From an uncultured Christensenellaceae bacterium (GTDB taxonomy: Bacteria > Bacillota > Clostridia > Christensenellales > Borkfalkiaceae), in the NCBI GenBank assembly GCA_910588685.1, contig CAJUPX010000005.1:29697-93696 (forward strand): a stretch of 64,000 nt of DNA, written 5' to 3'. Under the pieces are notes generated by a model that saw only the letters and a list, made by a program, of their open reading frames with translations, was not told the origin of the DNA and did not search any database. Below are positions 7,040-15,481 of the stretch, in pieces (position 1 is the first letter of the stretch; each line of letters opens with the position of its first letter). The position numbers and the translations under genes are program-made.

Positions 7040-8218
7040 ATGAAAATTGCAATAGTGTGCGACGTGTTGGGCGAAAAGAACAACGGTACTACTATCGCCG
7101 CAAATAACCTTATAGATTATCTTAAATCGCGCGGACACGAGGTGCGCGTTTTATGCGCCGATAGCAGCAAAATAGGCACACAGGGATATTTCGTAGTACC
7201 TAACAGAAATTTTCTATGCTTTAACGGCTACGTACAAAAAAACGGAGTGTCGCTTGCAAACCCCGACAAGGATATTATTACCGCCGCGATAGCCGGCTGC
7301 GACGTGGTGCATATAATGATGCCCTTTGCGCTCGGACTTGCGAGCGTTAAAATTGCTAAGAAGTTTAAAATTCCGGTAAGCGCGGGCTTCCACCTGCTTG
7401 CGGAAAACGTCACCTGCCATCTGCATATGCAGGACTTCAATATAGCAAACAAGGCGGTATACGCGCATTTTCACAAGCTGTACTCGCACTGCGACGCAGT
7501 ACATTATCCTACTCCTTATCTCAGGCGTTTGTACGAGGGTATGTACGGCAAAACAAACGGATACGTTATTTCCAACGGAGTAAACAACGACTTCAAACCC
7601 GCGAAACCGGCTGAGGATAACGGCAGATACCGCATACTTTACGTAGGCAGGCTGTCAAAGGAAAAAGCGCACAGCGTGCTTATAGACGCGGTAAAGCTGT
7701 CAAAATACAGGGATAAAATCGAGCTGGTTTTTGCGGGCGGCGGACCTCTTAAAGAAAAGCTTGTAAAACAGGCGGAGGATTTGCCCGTGCAGCCCGTGTT
7801 CGGATTTTTTTCGAGGAGCGAGCTTGTAAACGTTATAAACGGCGCATATCTCTATGTTCACGCCGCGGAAATCGAAGCGGAGGGCATAAGCTGCCTCGAA
7901 GCAATGGCGTGCGGACTGGTGCCGGTAATATGCGATTCGGAGCGCTGCGCAACAAAGGATTACGCGCTTACGGAACACAGCCTGTTTAAAAACCGTGACG
8001 CGCAGGATTTAGCCGGTAAAATCGACTGGTGGATAGAGCACCCCGAGGAGCGCGAAAAATACTCGGTTAAATATGCGGAGGCATCCGGCGTAAAATTCGA
8101 CCAGGAAGCGTGTATGGCGGCTATGGAAAAAATGCTGTCGGAAACTGCTTTCGGCGCAAACACGGGCGCAAAAAAGAAAAAACACGAAAAAAAGGCCGGC
8201 GAAGTTAAAAACGGATAA
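7040..8218 (+). CDS. glycosyltransferase family 4 (GT-B), probably glycolipid synthesis
   Basis: 392 residues with an AAGGAGG ribosome binding site. The N-terminal Rossmann half starts MKIAIVCDVLGEKNNGTT; the C-terminal half has RILYVGRLSKEKAH and the EX7E-type motif in AEIEAEGISCLEAMACG. GT4 enzymes transfer sugars from nucleotide donors. Similar proteins make mono- or diglucosyl-diacylglycerol, but the acceptor cannot be read from sequence. The tail is Lys-rich (KKKKHEKKAGEVK), compatible with membrane-surface binding. Confidence 0.85.
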   Translation: MKIAIVCDVLGEKNNGTTIAANNLIDYLKSRGHEVRVLCADSSKIGTQGYFVVPNRNFLCFNGYVQKNGVSLANPDKDIITAAIAGCDVVHIMMPFALGLASVKIAKKFKIPVSAGFHLLAENVTCHLHMQDFNIANKAVYAHFHKLYSHCDAVHYPTPYLRRLYEGMYGKTNGYVISNGVNNDFKPAKPAEDNGRYRILYVGRLSKEKAHSVLIDAVKLSKYRDKIELVFAGGGPLKEKLVKQAEDLPVQPVFGFFSRSELVNVINGAYLYVHAAEIEAEGISCLEAMACGLVPVICDSERCATKDYALTEHSLFKNRDAQDLAGKIDWWIEHPEEREKYSVKYAEASGVKFDQEACMAAMEKMLSETAFGANTGAKKKKHEKKAGEVKNG

Positions 8219-8273
8219 TTCTGTTACGCTTGAAAACGCGCAACACGTCTTTCAATTTGGTCAAGATAGATTT

Positions 8274-8299
8274 AAGGGGGGTACAACTGCGCCCCCCTT
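8274..8299. terminator. G/C-run hairpin after the glycosyltransferase
   Basis: 8-bp stem AAGGGGGG with CCCCCCTT around a 10-nt loop, 56 bp after the glycosyltransferase stop and just before the stop of the minus-strand ORF at 8314. It probably separates the convergent units; the lack of a long T run makes its strength uncertain. Confidence 0.55.
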
Positions 8300-8313
8300 C
8301 ACTTATAATAGAA

Positions 8314-8650
8314 TTAATTTTCTCTGAACAATAATTTCTTGCAGGGCGCGCCGTAGCAGACTTCTTCTTTTGCCAGCACAACTTTATTATCGCAAATTAT
8401 GTAATACACCCCTGCGGTCTGCGCCATATTCGCACACGCGGTTTTAATAGGTAAAATCTTCCCGTCGTCGTTACAGTCTGCTATTACGTAGCAACTGTCA
8501 TTTTTATTGATAAATTTATACGCCGCCTTAAAAAACACCTCGTCATCGGTTCTATTATCGCTTATTATGGAATATTTTTCGTCGAGCTCGTAAAAAATCC
8601 GTTGTACGGCATTGCCGCGTTTTTTAATTGAACAAAGCTCGAAAAGTACC
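8314..8650 (-). pseudogene. orphan C-terminal coding fragment downstream of the RHS remnant
   Basis: An open frame without a clear ATG encodes about 110 residues: GDKRDRVLFELCSIKKRG, then AVQRIFYELDEKYSIISD, ending KKLLFREN. It opens in a different frame where the RHS fragment stops (8660) and has no ribosome binding site. It may be the displaced tail of the gene broken by the RHS sequence, an immunity gene, or a toxin tip. The ATG-less start and position favour a remnant. Confidence 0.4.
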
Positions 8651-8659
8651 CTGTCGCGC

Positions 8660-9579
8660 TTATCCCCTGTATCTGAACGGATTTAGCTCTGCGATATCCG
8701 TATACTCGGGATCTCCGCCTATCTTATAGTTTCCCCACGCATCGTACGTATACGTTACTACTTCTCTTTTATCCAGGTCGCTTATTATCCCTACTATATT
8801 GCCTTGGATATCTTTTTTGTAGATATAATATACTCTGCCGTATTTAAATCCCAAAAGCCCGGTTGTATCGTACAAAAATTCTAAGTTGTTGCCTTGCATT
8901 ATCAGCCGGCCGCGGCTATCGTAATAATATTTTATTCCGTTCTTTTCTATACGCTTTCCGTCCGCATTGTATTTAAACGTATTGCCGTTGTAGCTCGCAA
9001 GACGCCTCCCCATCGTCCAGGTTGCCGCTTTGCCTCTGTATATTATCGGATTGCCTACGCTGTCGTATACAAATCTTTCTCCGTTATACGATATCAGTCT
9101 GTCGTCGCTGTATTTATAGGTTATTATTTTTCCTGTTCCTGCGGTGTGGGAGCCCGTCTTATATGCGGTTTCTTCGCGTTTTAATAAATTGCTGTTGTTA
9201 TCATAGCTGTAAAGCTTAGTAGTGTTGAAGTCGCGGTTGTCTTCGCGTATCAGTCTTTTTAATCCGTCGTCTGCAAACACAACAATATCCGCACGGTCTG
9301 AGGGGAGCCTGTCCGGAATTGTTACCTCCACTTTAATTCGGTTCGGAGGATAATCATAACAATAAATCAGCTCGGAATAAAATGCCGCCCGGACTTTTTC
9401 CTCCGGATTTTCGTAATTTTCGGTACGGTTCCCCGAGCAGACATATGTAATTTTTCTTTTACCCTCTGCACCCGTAATATTTATATAACCGTTTTTTTCG
9501 CTTTTTCCAAAGGCGACAAACGCAAACCTACCATATTTTCCGCAGAAATTTTTATAAAATCTTTCTCAAATTTATCCAT
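8660..9579 (-). pseudogene. chimeric pseudogene: restriction-type (HSDR_N-like) N-terminus fused to an RHS-repeat fragment
   Basis: Starting at the ATG at 9579 the frame reads MDKFEKDF, then needs a one-base shift to continue as YKNFCGKYGRFAFVAFGKSE. It then runs to EEKVRAAFYSELI, YPPNRIKVEV and RADIVVFADD, which resembles the N-terminal domain of type I restriction-modification proteins. From LIREDNRDFN onward it is RHS/YD-repeat protein (YSYDNNSNLLKREE, FVYDSVGNPI, YYYDSRGRLIM, YTYDAWGNYK) and stops at NPFRYRG, where the conserved RHS core would normally go on. Both parents are truncated. The piece from 8660 to 9331 remains an intact open frame and could still be expressed. Confidence 0.65.
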
Positions 9580-9588
9580 AAAAAATGT

Positions 9589-9597
9589 CCCCCCCCC
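9589..9597. repeat. C9/G9 homopolymer upstream of the restriction-type remnant
   Basis: Nine C residues on the plus strand lie about 10 nt upstream of the ATG at 9579, so in the minus-strand mRNA a G9 tract occupies the ribosome-binding position. Homopolymers here can change expression by slippage; for a broken gene it may simply be a relic. Confidence 0.4.
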
Positions 9598-9657
9598 TCT
9601 GTTATAAAAAACACGTTTGTCAAAGCCGAAAACGCTGCATATTACCGTGCGTACCGC

Positions 9658-10176
9658 TTAAATTTCAATTAAATAACCGCCCTCGCGCAAAAGCTGTTCT
9701 ATACCTTCGAGCGCCTGTTCGCTGTCTGCGGAAACTGTGTGGTAATGGTATCCGTCCGTCACGCTCATAAGCGGCTTAGACGCCCCCGAAACGAGCGAAC
9801 GGTACAGCTCCTCCACGTGCGTGCGGTTGTATAAACTCAGCCTCGCAGAAATTTTTCCGTATACTCTGTGGTTAACGAAAATATCCTCTATACGCCCGCC
9901 CGCGTTGATTACGAGCACGCCCTCGTCGATTATCTCGTCAAAGGTATGGCGGCACTTAAAAATGCGTTCAACGCGGTTATTCTGCGATTTCCCGTCAATA
10001 ATATAGCCCCTGCTCGTAGCCGTAATATCATAGCCGTTGGCGCGCAGAATAGCTATATCCTGCACTATAACCTGCCGCGAAACCTTAAATCTCTCTTTTA
10101 AAACGCTCGCAGGTATGGCGTTTTGCGTATTGCCGAGCAGGCTTAAAATTTCCCCGCGGCGTTTTTCGGCTTTCAT
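9658..10176 (-). CDS. niaR: NiaR-type NAD biosynthesis repressor (HTH_11 + 3H domain)
   Basis: 172 residues: an N-terminal winged HTH (IPASVLKERFKVSRQVIVQD, ILRANGYDITATSRGYII) and a C-terminal 3H domain with the conserved histidines (CRHTFDEI, NRTHVEELYRSL, GYHYHTVSAD). NiaR binds nicotinate and represses NAD synthesis and salvage genes. Its ATG overlaps the nadC stop by 4 nt, so nadB-nadC-niaR form one operon with the repressor last. A palindrome in the nadB promoter is the expected operator. Confidence 0.9.
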   Translation of the reverse strand: MKAEKRRGEILSLLGNTQNAIPASVLKERFKVSRQVIVQDIAILRANGYDITATSRGYIIDGKSQNNRVERIFKCRHTFDEIIDEGVLVINAGGRIEDIFVNHRVYGKISARLSLYNRTHVEELYRSLVSGASKPLMSVTDGYHYHTVSADSEQALEGIEQLLREGGYLIEI

Positions 10177-11036
10177 TCCGCCTCCAGAGCTTTAAGATTT
10201 TTAAGCGACAAATCGAGTATGGGCGCGCTGTGCGTCAAAGCCCCGCTCGAAACAAAATCCACGCCCGTTTCTATTATCTTTGATATATTCTCTTTAGTTA
10301 CGTTTCCGCTGCACTCGGTAAGCGCCCTGCCGCCGATAAGCACAACGGCTTTTTTCATATCCTCAACGCTCATATTGTCGAGCATAATTATATCAGCGCC
10401 CGCCTCTACCGCCTCTCGGCACATCTCGAGGTTTTCCGCCTCCACCTCGATTTTATGCACGAACGAACAGTATTGCTTAGCCGCCTCTACGGCTTGCTTT
10501 ACGCCGCCCGCCGCCGCAATATGATTGTCTTTAAGCATAACTCCGTCCGAAAGATTATAACGGTGATTGTTGCCGCCGCCGATTTTAACCGCATATTTTT
10601 CAAATATACGCATATTCGGCGTAGTTTTTCTCGTGTCGAGCAGCTTTGTTTTGCTGCCCTCCAACAGTTTTACCACCCCGGCGGTGTAGGTAGCAATGCC
10701 GCTCATTCTCTGCAAATAGTTGAGCGCGGTGCGCTCTCCCGACAGTAAAACGCGGATATCCCCCGTAATAACTCCTATAAGCTGCCCTTTGCTCACGCGG
10801 TCGCCCTCGTCAACGTAAAACTCAAAAACCGTTTCCGCGTCCAGAAGCTCAAAAGTACGCGCAAACACGTTTAAACCGCATATTACGCCGTCCTGCTTGC
10901 AGATAAGCTGCACGCAGCCCTTTTTCGCGTTCCTTATTACGGCGCCCGTGCTGATATCCTCGCTCGTTATATCCTCTTTAAGCGCGTTTTTTATAAGCTC
11001 GTCCGCGCTGAGAGCCATACTTTCGTAATTAAACAT
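10173..11036 (-). CDS. nadC: nicotinate-nucleotide pyrophosphorylase (quinolinate phosphoribosyltransferase)
   Basis: 287 residues. Makes nicotinate mononucleotide from quinolinate and PRPP. Visible family signatures are GERTALNYLQRMSGIATYT, LLDTRKTTPNMR, GGGNNHRYNLSD (substrate binding), IEVEAENLE and DIIMLDNMS. A GGGGAGAAG ribosome binding site precedes the ATG at 11036. It overlaps nadB by 8 nt, indicating translational coupling. Confidence 0.95.
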   Translation of the reverse strand: MFNYESMALSADELIKNALKEDITSEDISTGAVIRNAKKGCVQLICKQDGVICGLNVFARTFELLDAETVFEFYVDEGDRVSKGQLIGVITGDIRVLLSGERTALNYLQRMSGIATYTAGVVKLLEGSKTKLLDTRKTTPNMRIFEKYAVKIGGGNNHRYNLSDGVMLKDNHIAAAGGVKQAVEAAKQYCSFVHKIEVEAENLEMCREAVEAGADIIMLDNMSVEDMKKAVVLIGGRALTECSGNVTKENISKIIETGVDFVSSGALTHSAPILDLSLKNLKALEAE

Positions 11037-12333
11037 TTTTCTTCTCCCCTATTTTTTCAAGCAAAAGTCTTTTATATTCCCCGAGCAGTTTTTCCGGCTC
11101 GGCATAGTATGTCAAATCCAGCTTGTCCGCGGCATATTCCGCGTCCGGCTTACTGTAAGCCTCAAAATTTCCGGCTATATCCGCCGCGGCGCGCTGCGCA
11201 AACAAAAGACTTTCCAAAAGCGAGTTGGAGGCAAGCCTGTTTGCTCCGTGCACTCCGTTGCAGCACGTTTCGCCTACCGCATAAAGCCGCGCCATAGTGG
11301 TTTGACCCTGTAATCCGCTGCGCACTCCGCCCATAAAATAATGCTGCGCAGGCACTACGGGAATACACTCGGTAAATACGTCGTAGCCCTCTTTTTTACA
11401 GTGCTCCACAATCGAGGGAAAATGCGAACGCACTTCGCCGGGGTCTATCCCGCGCATATCGAGCCAGACGTGCGGTGTACCGTCCTTTTCCATCTGCTTT
11501 AAAATTTCCGCGGTAACTACGTCGCGCGGGCGCAGTTCGTCGGTAAATCTGTTAAAATTTTTATCGCGCAGCACCGCGCCCTCGCCGCGCACCGATTCGG
11601 AAATCAAAAAACTGCGCACCCCTTTTTGGGGCGTATAAAGCGTTGTTGGGTGAATCTGAATATAATCGATATTGTCAACGGCAACGCCGCGTTTAAGACA
11701 TATAGCCACGCCGTCGCCCGTTAAAATACGAAAATTCGTAGAGTGCTCGAAAATACCGCCGATACCGCCGCACGCAAGCACCGTATAGCTTGCAAAAACC
11801 GTGCTCACGGCTTTGATTTTGTTATCCGAGAGCACTGCGCCGAAGCACTCGTTTTTGCGGGTAATAAGGTCGAGCAGCGTTGTTTCCGGACAAATCTCCA
11901 CGTTTTCAAGCCCGCTTACAAATTCCATAAGTTTTGCGGTTATTTCCTTGCCGGTGCAGTCCTCGTGATAGCAAATGCGCTTTTTAGAGTGCCCTCCCTC
12001 GCGCGTGGCGGCAAGCGAACCGTCGGGATTGCGCGCAAAATCCACGCCCAAGCGGATAAGTCCGTCTATTACGCCGGGCGACTCCTTAATCATACAGGTC
12101 ACCGCCTCGGGATTATTCTCGTAATGCCCCGCCCGCATAGTGTCCTCAAAGTAGCTTTCAAAATCCGCGTCGCCCTGCATACGGCATATTCCGCCCTGCG
12201 CAAGATAGCTGTCGCTCTTTTCGGGAACGTCCTTGCAAACAAGTAAAACACTGAGGCTGCGCGGCAGATTGAGCGCGCAGTTAAGCCCCGCAACCCCCGC
12301 GCCTATAATTATAACGTCGTAACTGTTTTTCAA
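11029..12333 (-). CDS. nadB: L-aspartate oxidase
   Basis: 434 residues. The FAD-binding dinucleotide fold (DVIIIGAGVAGLNCALNLP), the substrate region (HPTTLY, RDVVTAEI) and the C-terminal FAD motif (GVHGANRLASNSLLESL) identify it. It oxidises L-aspartate to iminoaspartate, the first step of de novo NAD synthesis. No nadA lies in this operon, so quinolinate synthase must be encoded elsewhere. The protein is shorter than E. coli NadB (about 540 aa), lacking most of the C-terminal helical domain, as in many Firmicutes. Confidence 0.93.
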   Translation of the reverse strand: MKNSYDVIIIGAGVAGLNCALNLPRSLSVLLVCKDVPEKSDSYLAQGGICRMQGDADFESYFEDTMRAGHYENNPEAVTCMIKESPGVIDGLIRLGVDFARNPDGSLAATREGGHSKKRICYHEDCTGKEITAKLMEFVSGLENVEICPETTLLDLITRKNECFGAVLSDNKIKAVSTVFASYTVLACGGIGGIFEHSTNFRILTGDGVAICLKRGVAVDNIDYIQIHPTTLYTPQKGVRSFLISESVRGEGAVLRDKNFNRFTDELRPRDVVTAEILKQMEKDGTPHVWLDMRGIDPGEVRSHFPSIVEHCKKEGYDVFTECIPVVPAQHYFMGGVRSGLQGQTTMARLYAVGETCCNGVHGANRLASNSLLESLLFAQRAAADIAGNFEAYSKPDAEYAADKLDLTYYAEPEKLLGEYKRLLLEKIGEKKNV

Positions 12334-12363
12334 ATTAATCCTGCTTATTTAAGTATTTTACTT

Positions 12364-12405
12364 AGTTTACAATAAAACTTTACACCTGTCAAGTCAGATG
12401 TAAAG
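12364..12405 (-). promoter_or_regulatory. nadB promoter with NiaR-type palindromic operator
   Basis: Minus-strand TTGACA (12387-12392), a 17-bp spacer and TAAACT (12364-12369) form the promoter. It is overlapped by a dyad ACTTTACA-CCTGTCAAGTCAG-ATGTAAAGT; the core ACACCTGTCAAG resembles the NiaR box known in Firmicutes. The repressor encoded at the end of the operon would occlude the -35 box when nicotinate is plentiful. Confidence 0.65.
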
Positions 12406-12416
12406 TTTTTTATAAA

Positions 12417-12743
12417 TTAATTGATTTGAAAATACTGTTTTAAAGCATAGCTTATATTGCCGTCAGCAATATTGTTTATAGGCGCGAGCGGGAAGCCCGA
12501 GTCCGCTACCGTAACCGCGGTTTCTACGCCGGGCTGAGCGGCGGGTGCGGAAGCGGGCGTTGCGGCGGGCGCAAACGCGCTGACCGCTGATATTATTCCG
12601 GCTATTTCCTCCGCGCTTTTCAAAGCCGATTTTATGTCGTCGCCGCCTATCGTTTCAACAAGCGGTTTAACCTCTTCTATGAGCTCGCGGGCGTTAGTTT
12701 TTCCTCCGTACAACAACAGCGCTAATATTACCAGTAGTTGCAT
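12417..12743 (-). CDS. hypothetical protein with hydrophobic N-terminus and Ala/Pro linker
   Basis: 108 residues. A hydrophobic start (MQLLVILALLLYGG) could be a signal or a short membrane anchor. It is followed by a helical part (IKSALKSAEEIAGIISAVSAF) and an Ala/Pro-rich linker (APAATPASAPAAQPG). AAGGAA precedes the ATG. Divergent from the small gene at 12794; function unknown. Confidence 0.55.
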   Translation of the reverse strand: MQLLVILALLLYGGKTNARELIEEVKPLVETIGGDDIKSALKSAEEIAGIISAVSAFAPAATPASAPAAQPGVETAVTVADSGFPLAPINNIADGNISYALKQYFQIN

Positions 12744-12793
12744 AAATTAAATTCCTTGCATATTTTATTATTAATATTATATGCGGAGCAGTT

Positions 12794-13078
12794 ATGAAAG
12801 ATTTTAAAAATTATACGGGCGAACCCAAAAGCGAGCCCGGCAAAAAACCCGATATCAACAATACCGTAGAACTTGCCAAAATTATTTCGAGAGCAATGAA
12901 CGGTAAAAACCAGAACCAGATTATGCGCACCATAATAGCCGAAGCGGAGCGCGGCAAGCGCGAAGGCAGGCTGTCTGACGCCGATATAGACAACTTTTAC
13001 AACGCACTGTATCCTATGCTCGACAGCGCCAAAAGACAAAAGCTTACCGAGGTTATCGATAAGCTCAAAAAAATTTAA
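12794..13078 (+). CDS. hypothetical small charged helical protein
   Basis: 94 residues, highly charged, ending in a predicted helix (AKRQKLTEVIDKLKKI). The GGAGCAG before the ATG at 12794 serves as ribosome binding site. Its neighbour on the opposite strand (12417) is also helical, so the pair may work together, but no family is recognised. Followed by a strong terminator. Confidence 0.55.
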   Translation: MKDFKNYTGEPKSEPGKKPDINNTVELAKIISRAMNGKNQNQIMRTIIAEAERGKREGRLSDADIDNFYNALYPMLDSAKRQKLTEVIDKLKKI

Positions 13079-13092
13079 AATATATACATAAA

Positions 13093-13115
13093 TCCCTCCG
13101 TAATTTGCGGAGGGA
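13093..13115. terminator. intrinsic terminator
   Basis: 8-bp stem TCCCTCCG with CGGAGGGA around a 7-nt loop, followed by a T-rich stretch. Lies between the convergent genes 12794-13078 and 13124-14932 and can serve both. Confidence 0.85.
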
Positions 13116-13123
13116 CTTGTATT

Positions 13124-14932
13124 TTATTCTAATACGAATACCTGTCTTATTTCCATTTGTGTTTCGCCCAGATCCATTGTCGTAACCAAAGCAAGTTTAT
13201 TTCCGTCGAATTCAATGCGGAGCATTCCGCCGTCAGCATCAAGATAATAACCTTTTTCGTCCGTTAATATTTTACCGCTCGCCATAGGCACGTCGTTTTC
13301 TCCGTATATAGTGAGCAGTACGCCGGCATCTGAAACAATTATATAACCAGCGCCGGTATCACCGATATCGCCGGGCACACCGTCAACATAAACCCCTTCA
13401 AACATATATTTTCCGTCAACCGGTCTTTCCGAAGGAACGGGAGGATTATTATCAATATCTTCAAACTCGCAGCCCGAAAGGTCGGCGAGAGTATAACCCG
13501 TATCCGTTAAAGTAAGCGTTGCTTTACAGCTTGTTTCAATGCTTTGGTCGTTAACCTGCCATTCATTGACTACGAAAACGTCGTCCTTATAACCGCCGTC
13601 TAAATATACGTCTACCATATTTTCGGTATGCGTAAAGTCCACCGACATTTTGGTGAGTTTTGAACCGGTTACCGTATATGTTACTTTAAAACCGGACAAA
13701 TAACTTTCATAACTCGGCTCGGCGGGCGGTATAGCTCCTTCGGGATAATTAGAAATAGAGTGGCGTTTAGCGCCTACCGGGCACTGCGTTTTAGTAATAT
13801 CGGAAATAGCCTGTTCAAAGCCCTGCTGAATACCGGTAATTGTTGCCTGATTGTTGCTAGCAGCCTGTAATAAATCGTTTAAAACAAGTTTGTCAACCGT
13901 GACGGGCAGCTCAAACTCCATTTCGGTTACAAGACTTATATATTCACTTATAAGCGCTTTGAGCTCGTTGGATTTTACTACCTTTATTATGTAATCGTAC
14001 GCCGTAGAATTAGCATCGGCAGCAACCGCAACCGACTTAATATCCATTTCGAACATATCTGCTATTGTATGATTTGCGTCTACGGGCGTATTTGCAAATT
14101 CTTCAAGCAATCCGGCAAACATAGTCTGCATTGCCGCGCCGTCCATACCTGCGGTAAAAGCGTTAATAAGCTCTTTTACTTCGTTCTTAGCAAGAAGCTC
14201 GCCTATAGTAGTTGTATTCGTAAGTGATTTAAGGAAATTGTTTACTCTCTGCAAGAGGTTGTAAACAAGAAGGTTTACGTCTACGCTATAGTCGCCGCCG
14301 TTAACGGTAAGAGCGTCGAACTCGTCGCCGAGAGCGAGAACGGACGCGCCCGTAACGGGTAAAAGCACTGCGCTTGCAAGCTCGCCGAGGTCGGTATCGC
14401 CGAGTATTTCGGTAATTATAGGATTTGAAGATATAAGTTCCTTTAAGTTACCAACCGTCTGTAAAGTTTTGCCGTTGAAATCGGTAACCTTTTCTTCGGA
14501 GCTGTAAATGCTCAGCGCCCAGTCGCGGGCAAACGCATAGGAATAATACTTGTCGCCCTCGGTATTGCTTTCAGCTACTAAATCCATATCTCCGTCTAAA
14601 ATATTGATTTTGCCGCTTGCCGTACCGGTAGTATCGTTACTTGCCGTTTCTGTTCTTACGGGAGTTTTTTCGCCGTTTTCATAAACTGAATAAGTTCTCT
14701 CGCTGTTAATTTCAACGGTTGCGTCAAGAGCTGCATAATTCGCCGGCGACGCCATAATAGCGTCTATCGCCTTTTCAAGGTCGGTTTTCTGTTCGTCCCC
14801 GCCGGGAGTCGTAATGTTGTTGTTGTCTTTATCGTCAGGTTTGTCTACGGGCGTACAAGCGGCAAAAACAGCTATTGTAAGCGACATAACAAACGCAACG
14901 ATTACAGCCATAAACTTTTTAATTGCTTTCAT
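13124..14932 (-). CDS. large secreted lipoprotein, function unknown
   Basis: 602 residues. A lipoprotein signal peptide ends in the lipobox VFAAC with Cys26 as the lipidated residue. It is followed by an acidic Asn/Asp linker (DKPDDKDNNN) and a large extracellular region without recognised domain. Ser/Thr/Asn-rich content and beta-strand-like repeats near the C-terminus (GDTGAGYIIVSDAG, GYYLDADGGMLRIEF) suggest a lipocalin- or DUF-type substrate-binding fold, but this is only impression. It has its own consensus promoter (15047) and a structured 5' UTR. Confidence 0.75.
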   Translation of the reverse strand: MKAIKKFMAVIVAFVMSLTIAVFAACTPVDKPDDKDNNNITTPGGDEQKTDLEKAIDAIMASPANYAALDATVEINSERTYSVYENGEKTPVRTETASNDTTGTASGKINILDGDMDLVAESNTEGDKYYSYAFARDWALSIYSSEEKVTDFNGKTLQTVGNLKELISSNPIITEILGDTDLGELASAVLLPVTGASVLALGDEFDALTVNGGDYSVDVNLLVYNLLQRVNNFLKSLTNTTTIGELLAKNEVKELINAFTAGMDGAAMQTMFAGLLEEFANTPVDANHTIADMFEMDIKSVAVAADANSTAYDYIIKVVKSNELKALISEYISLVTEMEFELPVTVDKLVLNDLLQAASNNQATITGIQQGFEQAISDITKTQCPVGAKRHSISNYPEGAIPPAEPSYESYLSGFKVTYTVTGSKLTKMSVDFTHTENMVDVYLDGGYKDDVFVVNEWQVNDQSIETSCKATLTLTDTGYTLADLSGCEFEDIDNNPPVPSERPVDGKYMFEGVYVDGVPGDIGDTGAGYIIVSDAGVLLTIYGENDVPMASGKILTDEKGYYLDADGGMLRIEFDGNKLALVTTMDLGETQMEIRQVFVLE

Positions 14933-14972
14933 TTATATTCTCCTTAAATTTATTTTTTTCTGTTAATAGGGA

Positions 14973-15019
14973 TTAACGGTTGCACCGCAACCGTTAATAA
15001 GAATAGGTGTACACCTATT
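14973..15019. promoter_or_regulatory. two adjacent perfect palindromes in the lipoprotein 5' UTR
   Basis: TTAACGGTTGC-ACC-GCAACCGTTAA (11-bp arms, 14973-14997) and AATAGGTGTACACCTATT (18-bp palindrome, 15002-15019) lie between the promoter at 15047 and the start at 14932. In RNA the first forms a strong hairpin; the second could be an operator. They imply regulated expression of the lipoprotein. Confidence 0.6.
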
Positions 15020-15046
15020 TAATATTCTTTAACTTAACTGCAATAA

Positions 15047-15075
15047 ATTATAGTACTTACTTTAAATATTGTCAA
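15047..15075 (-). promoter_or_regulatory. consensus promoter of the lipoprotein gene
   Basis: Minus-strand TTGACA (15070-15075), 17-bp spacer, TATAAT (15047-15052): a perfect sigma-70 promoter. Transcription would start near 15040, giving a leader of about 108 nt that contains the two palindromes. Confidence 0.8.
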
Positions 15076-15087
15076 TAAAACTGCAAC

Positions 15088-15114
15088 AAAAAAACCGTGC
15101 GCTGCACGTTTTTT
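15088..15114. terminator. intrinsic terminator
   Basis: Stem CGTGC with GCACG around GCT, extended by flanking A and T runs (AAAAAAC and GTTTTTTT). It ends the minus-strand small membrane protein gene at 15123 just before the lipoprotein promoter. Confidence 0.8.
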
Positions 15115-15122
15115 TATTTTAA

Positions 15123-15356
15123 TCAACCCAAACCGAATGCGTGACCGTTTAAAAGTACGCAAATCAGGTCTACAAGCCACATAAATACGGCGCCCGGGAC
15201 AATAGTAAGAATACCTATTATTATCCAGAGTACGCTTTTGTTTGCTACACCGTTGACTACGCGGCAGATGGAATAAAAAATTTCAAGTACCGGGATGCAA
15301 AGCAACAGTTTAACAATAAGGGGTAAGTTATTCACGGTTTTGATTAAGTCTTTCAT
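15123..15356 (-). CDS. small membrane protein (YqaE/PMP3-like)
   Basis: 77 residues with two or three hydrophobic segments: LPLIVKLLLCIPVLEIFYSI, SVLWIIIGILTIVPGAVFMW and DLICVLLNG. The small two-helix layout ending in a short polar tail is like PMP3/YqaE proteins, though the signature residues are not clear. TAAGGAGA precedes the ATG, and an A/T-rich promoter TTGACA-16-TATAAT lies at 15385-15412. Role unknown. Confidence 0.65.
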   Translation of the reverse strand: MKDLIKTVNNLPLIVKLLLCIPVLEIFYSICRVVNGVANKSVLWIIIGILTIVPGAVFMWLVDLICVLLNGHAFGLG

Positions 15357-15384
15357 AATGTCTCCTTATTATATTATTATTTAT

Positions 15385-15412
15385 ATTATATCACTTATAT
15401 ATTATATGTCAA
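15385..15412 (-). promoter_or_regulatory. promoter of the small membrane protein gene
   Basis: Minus-strand TTGACA (15407-15412) and TATAAT (15385-15390) separated by 16 bp, about 30 bp upstream of the gene at 15123-15356. Confidence 0.7.
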
Positions 15413-15433
15413 TAGTTTAATTTAAAAAGCAAC

Positions 15434-15466
15434 AAAATTACCCTCCTTGACTCGGAGGGCAATTTT
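15434..15466. terminator. terminator of the ribosomal superoperon
   Basis: Stem CCCTCC with GGAGGG around a 7-nt loop, flanked by AAAATTA and CAATTTT, on the downstream side of rplQ (minus strand). It is the first strong terminator after the ribosomal protein run. Confidence 0.85.
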
Positions 15467-15481
15467 CATCTGCAAATTTAA

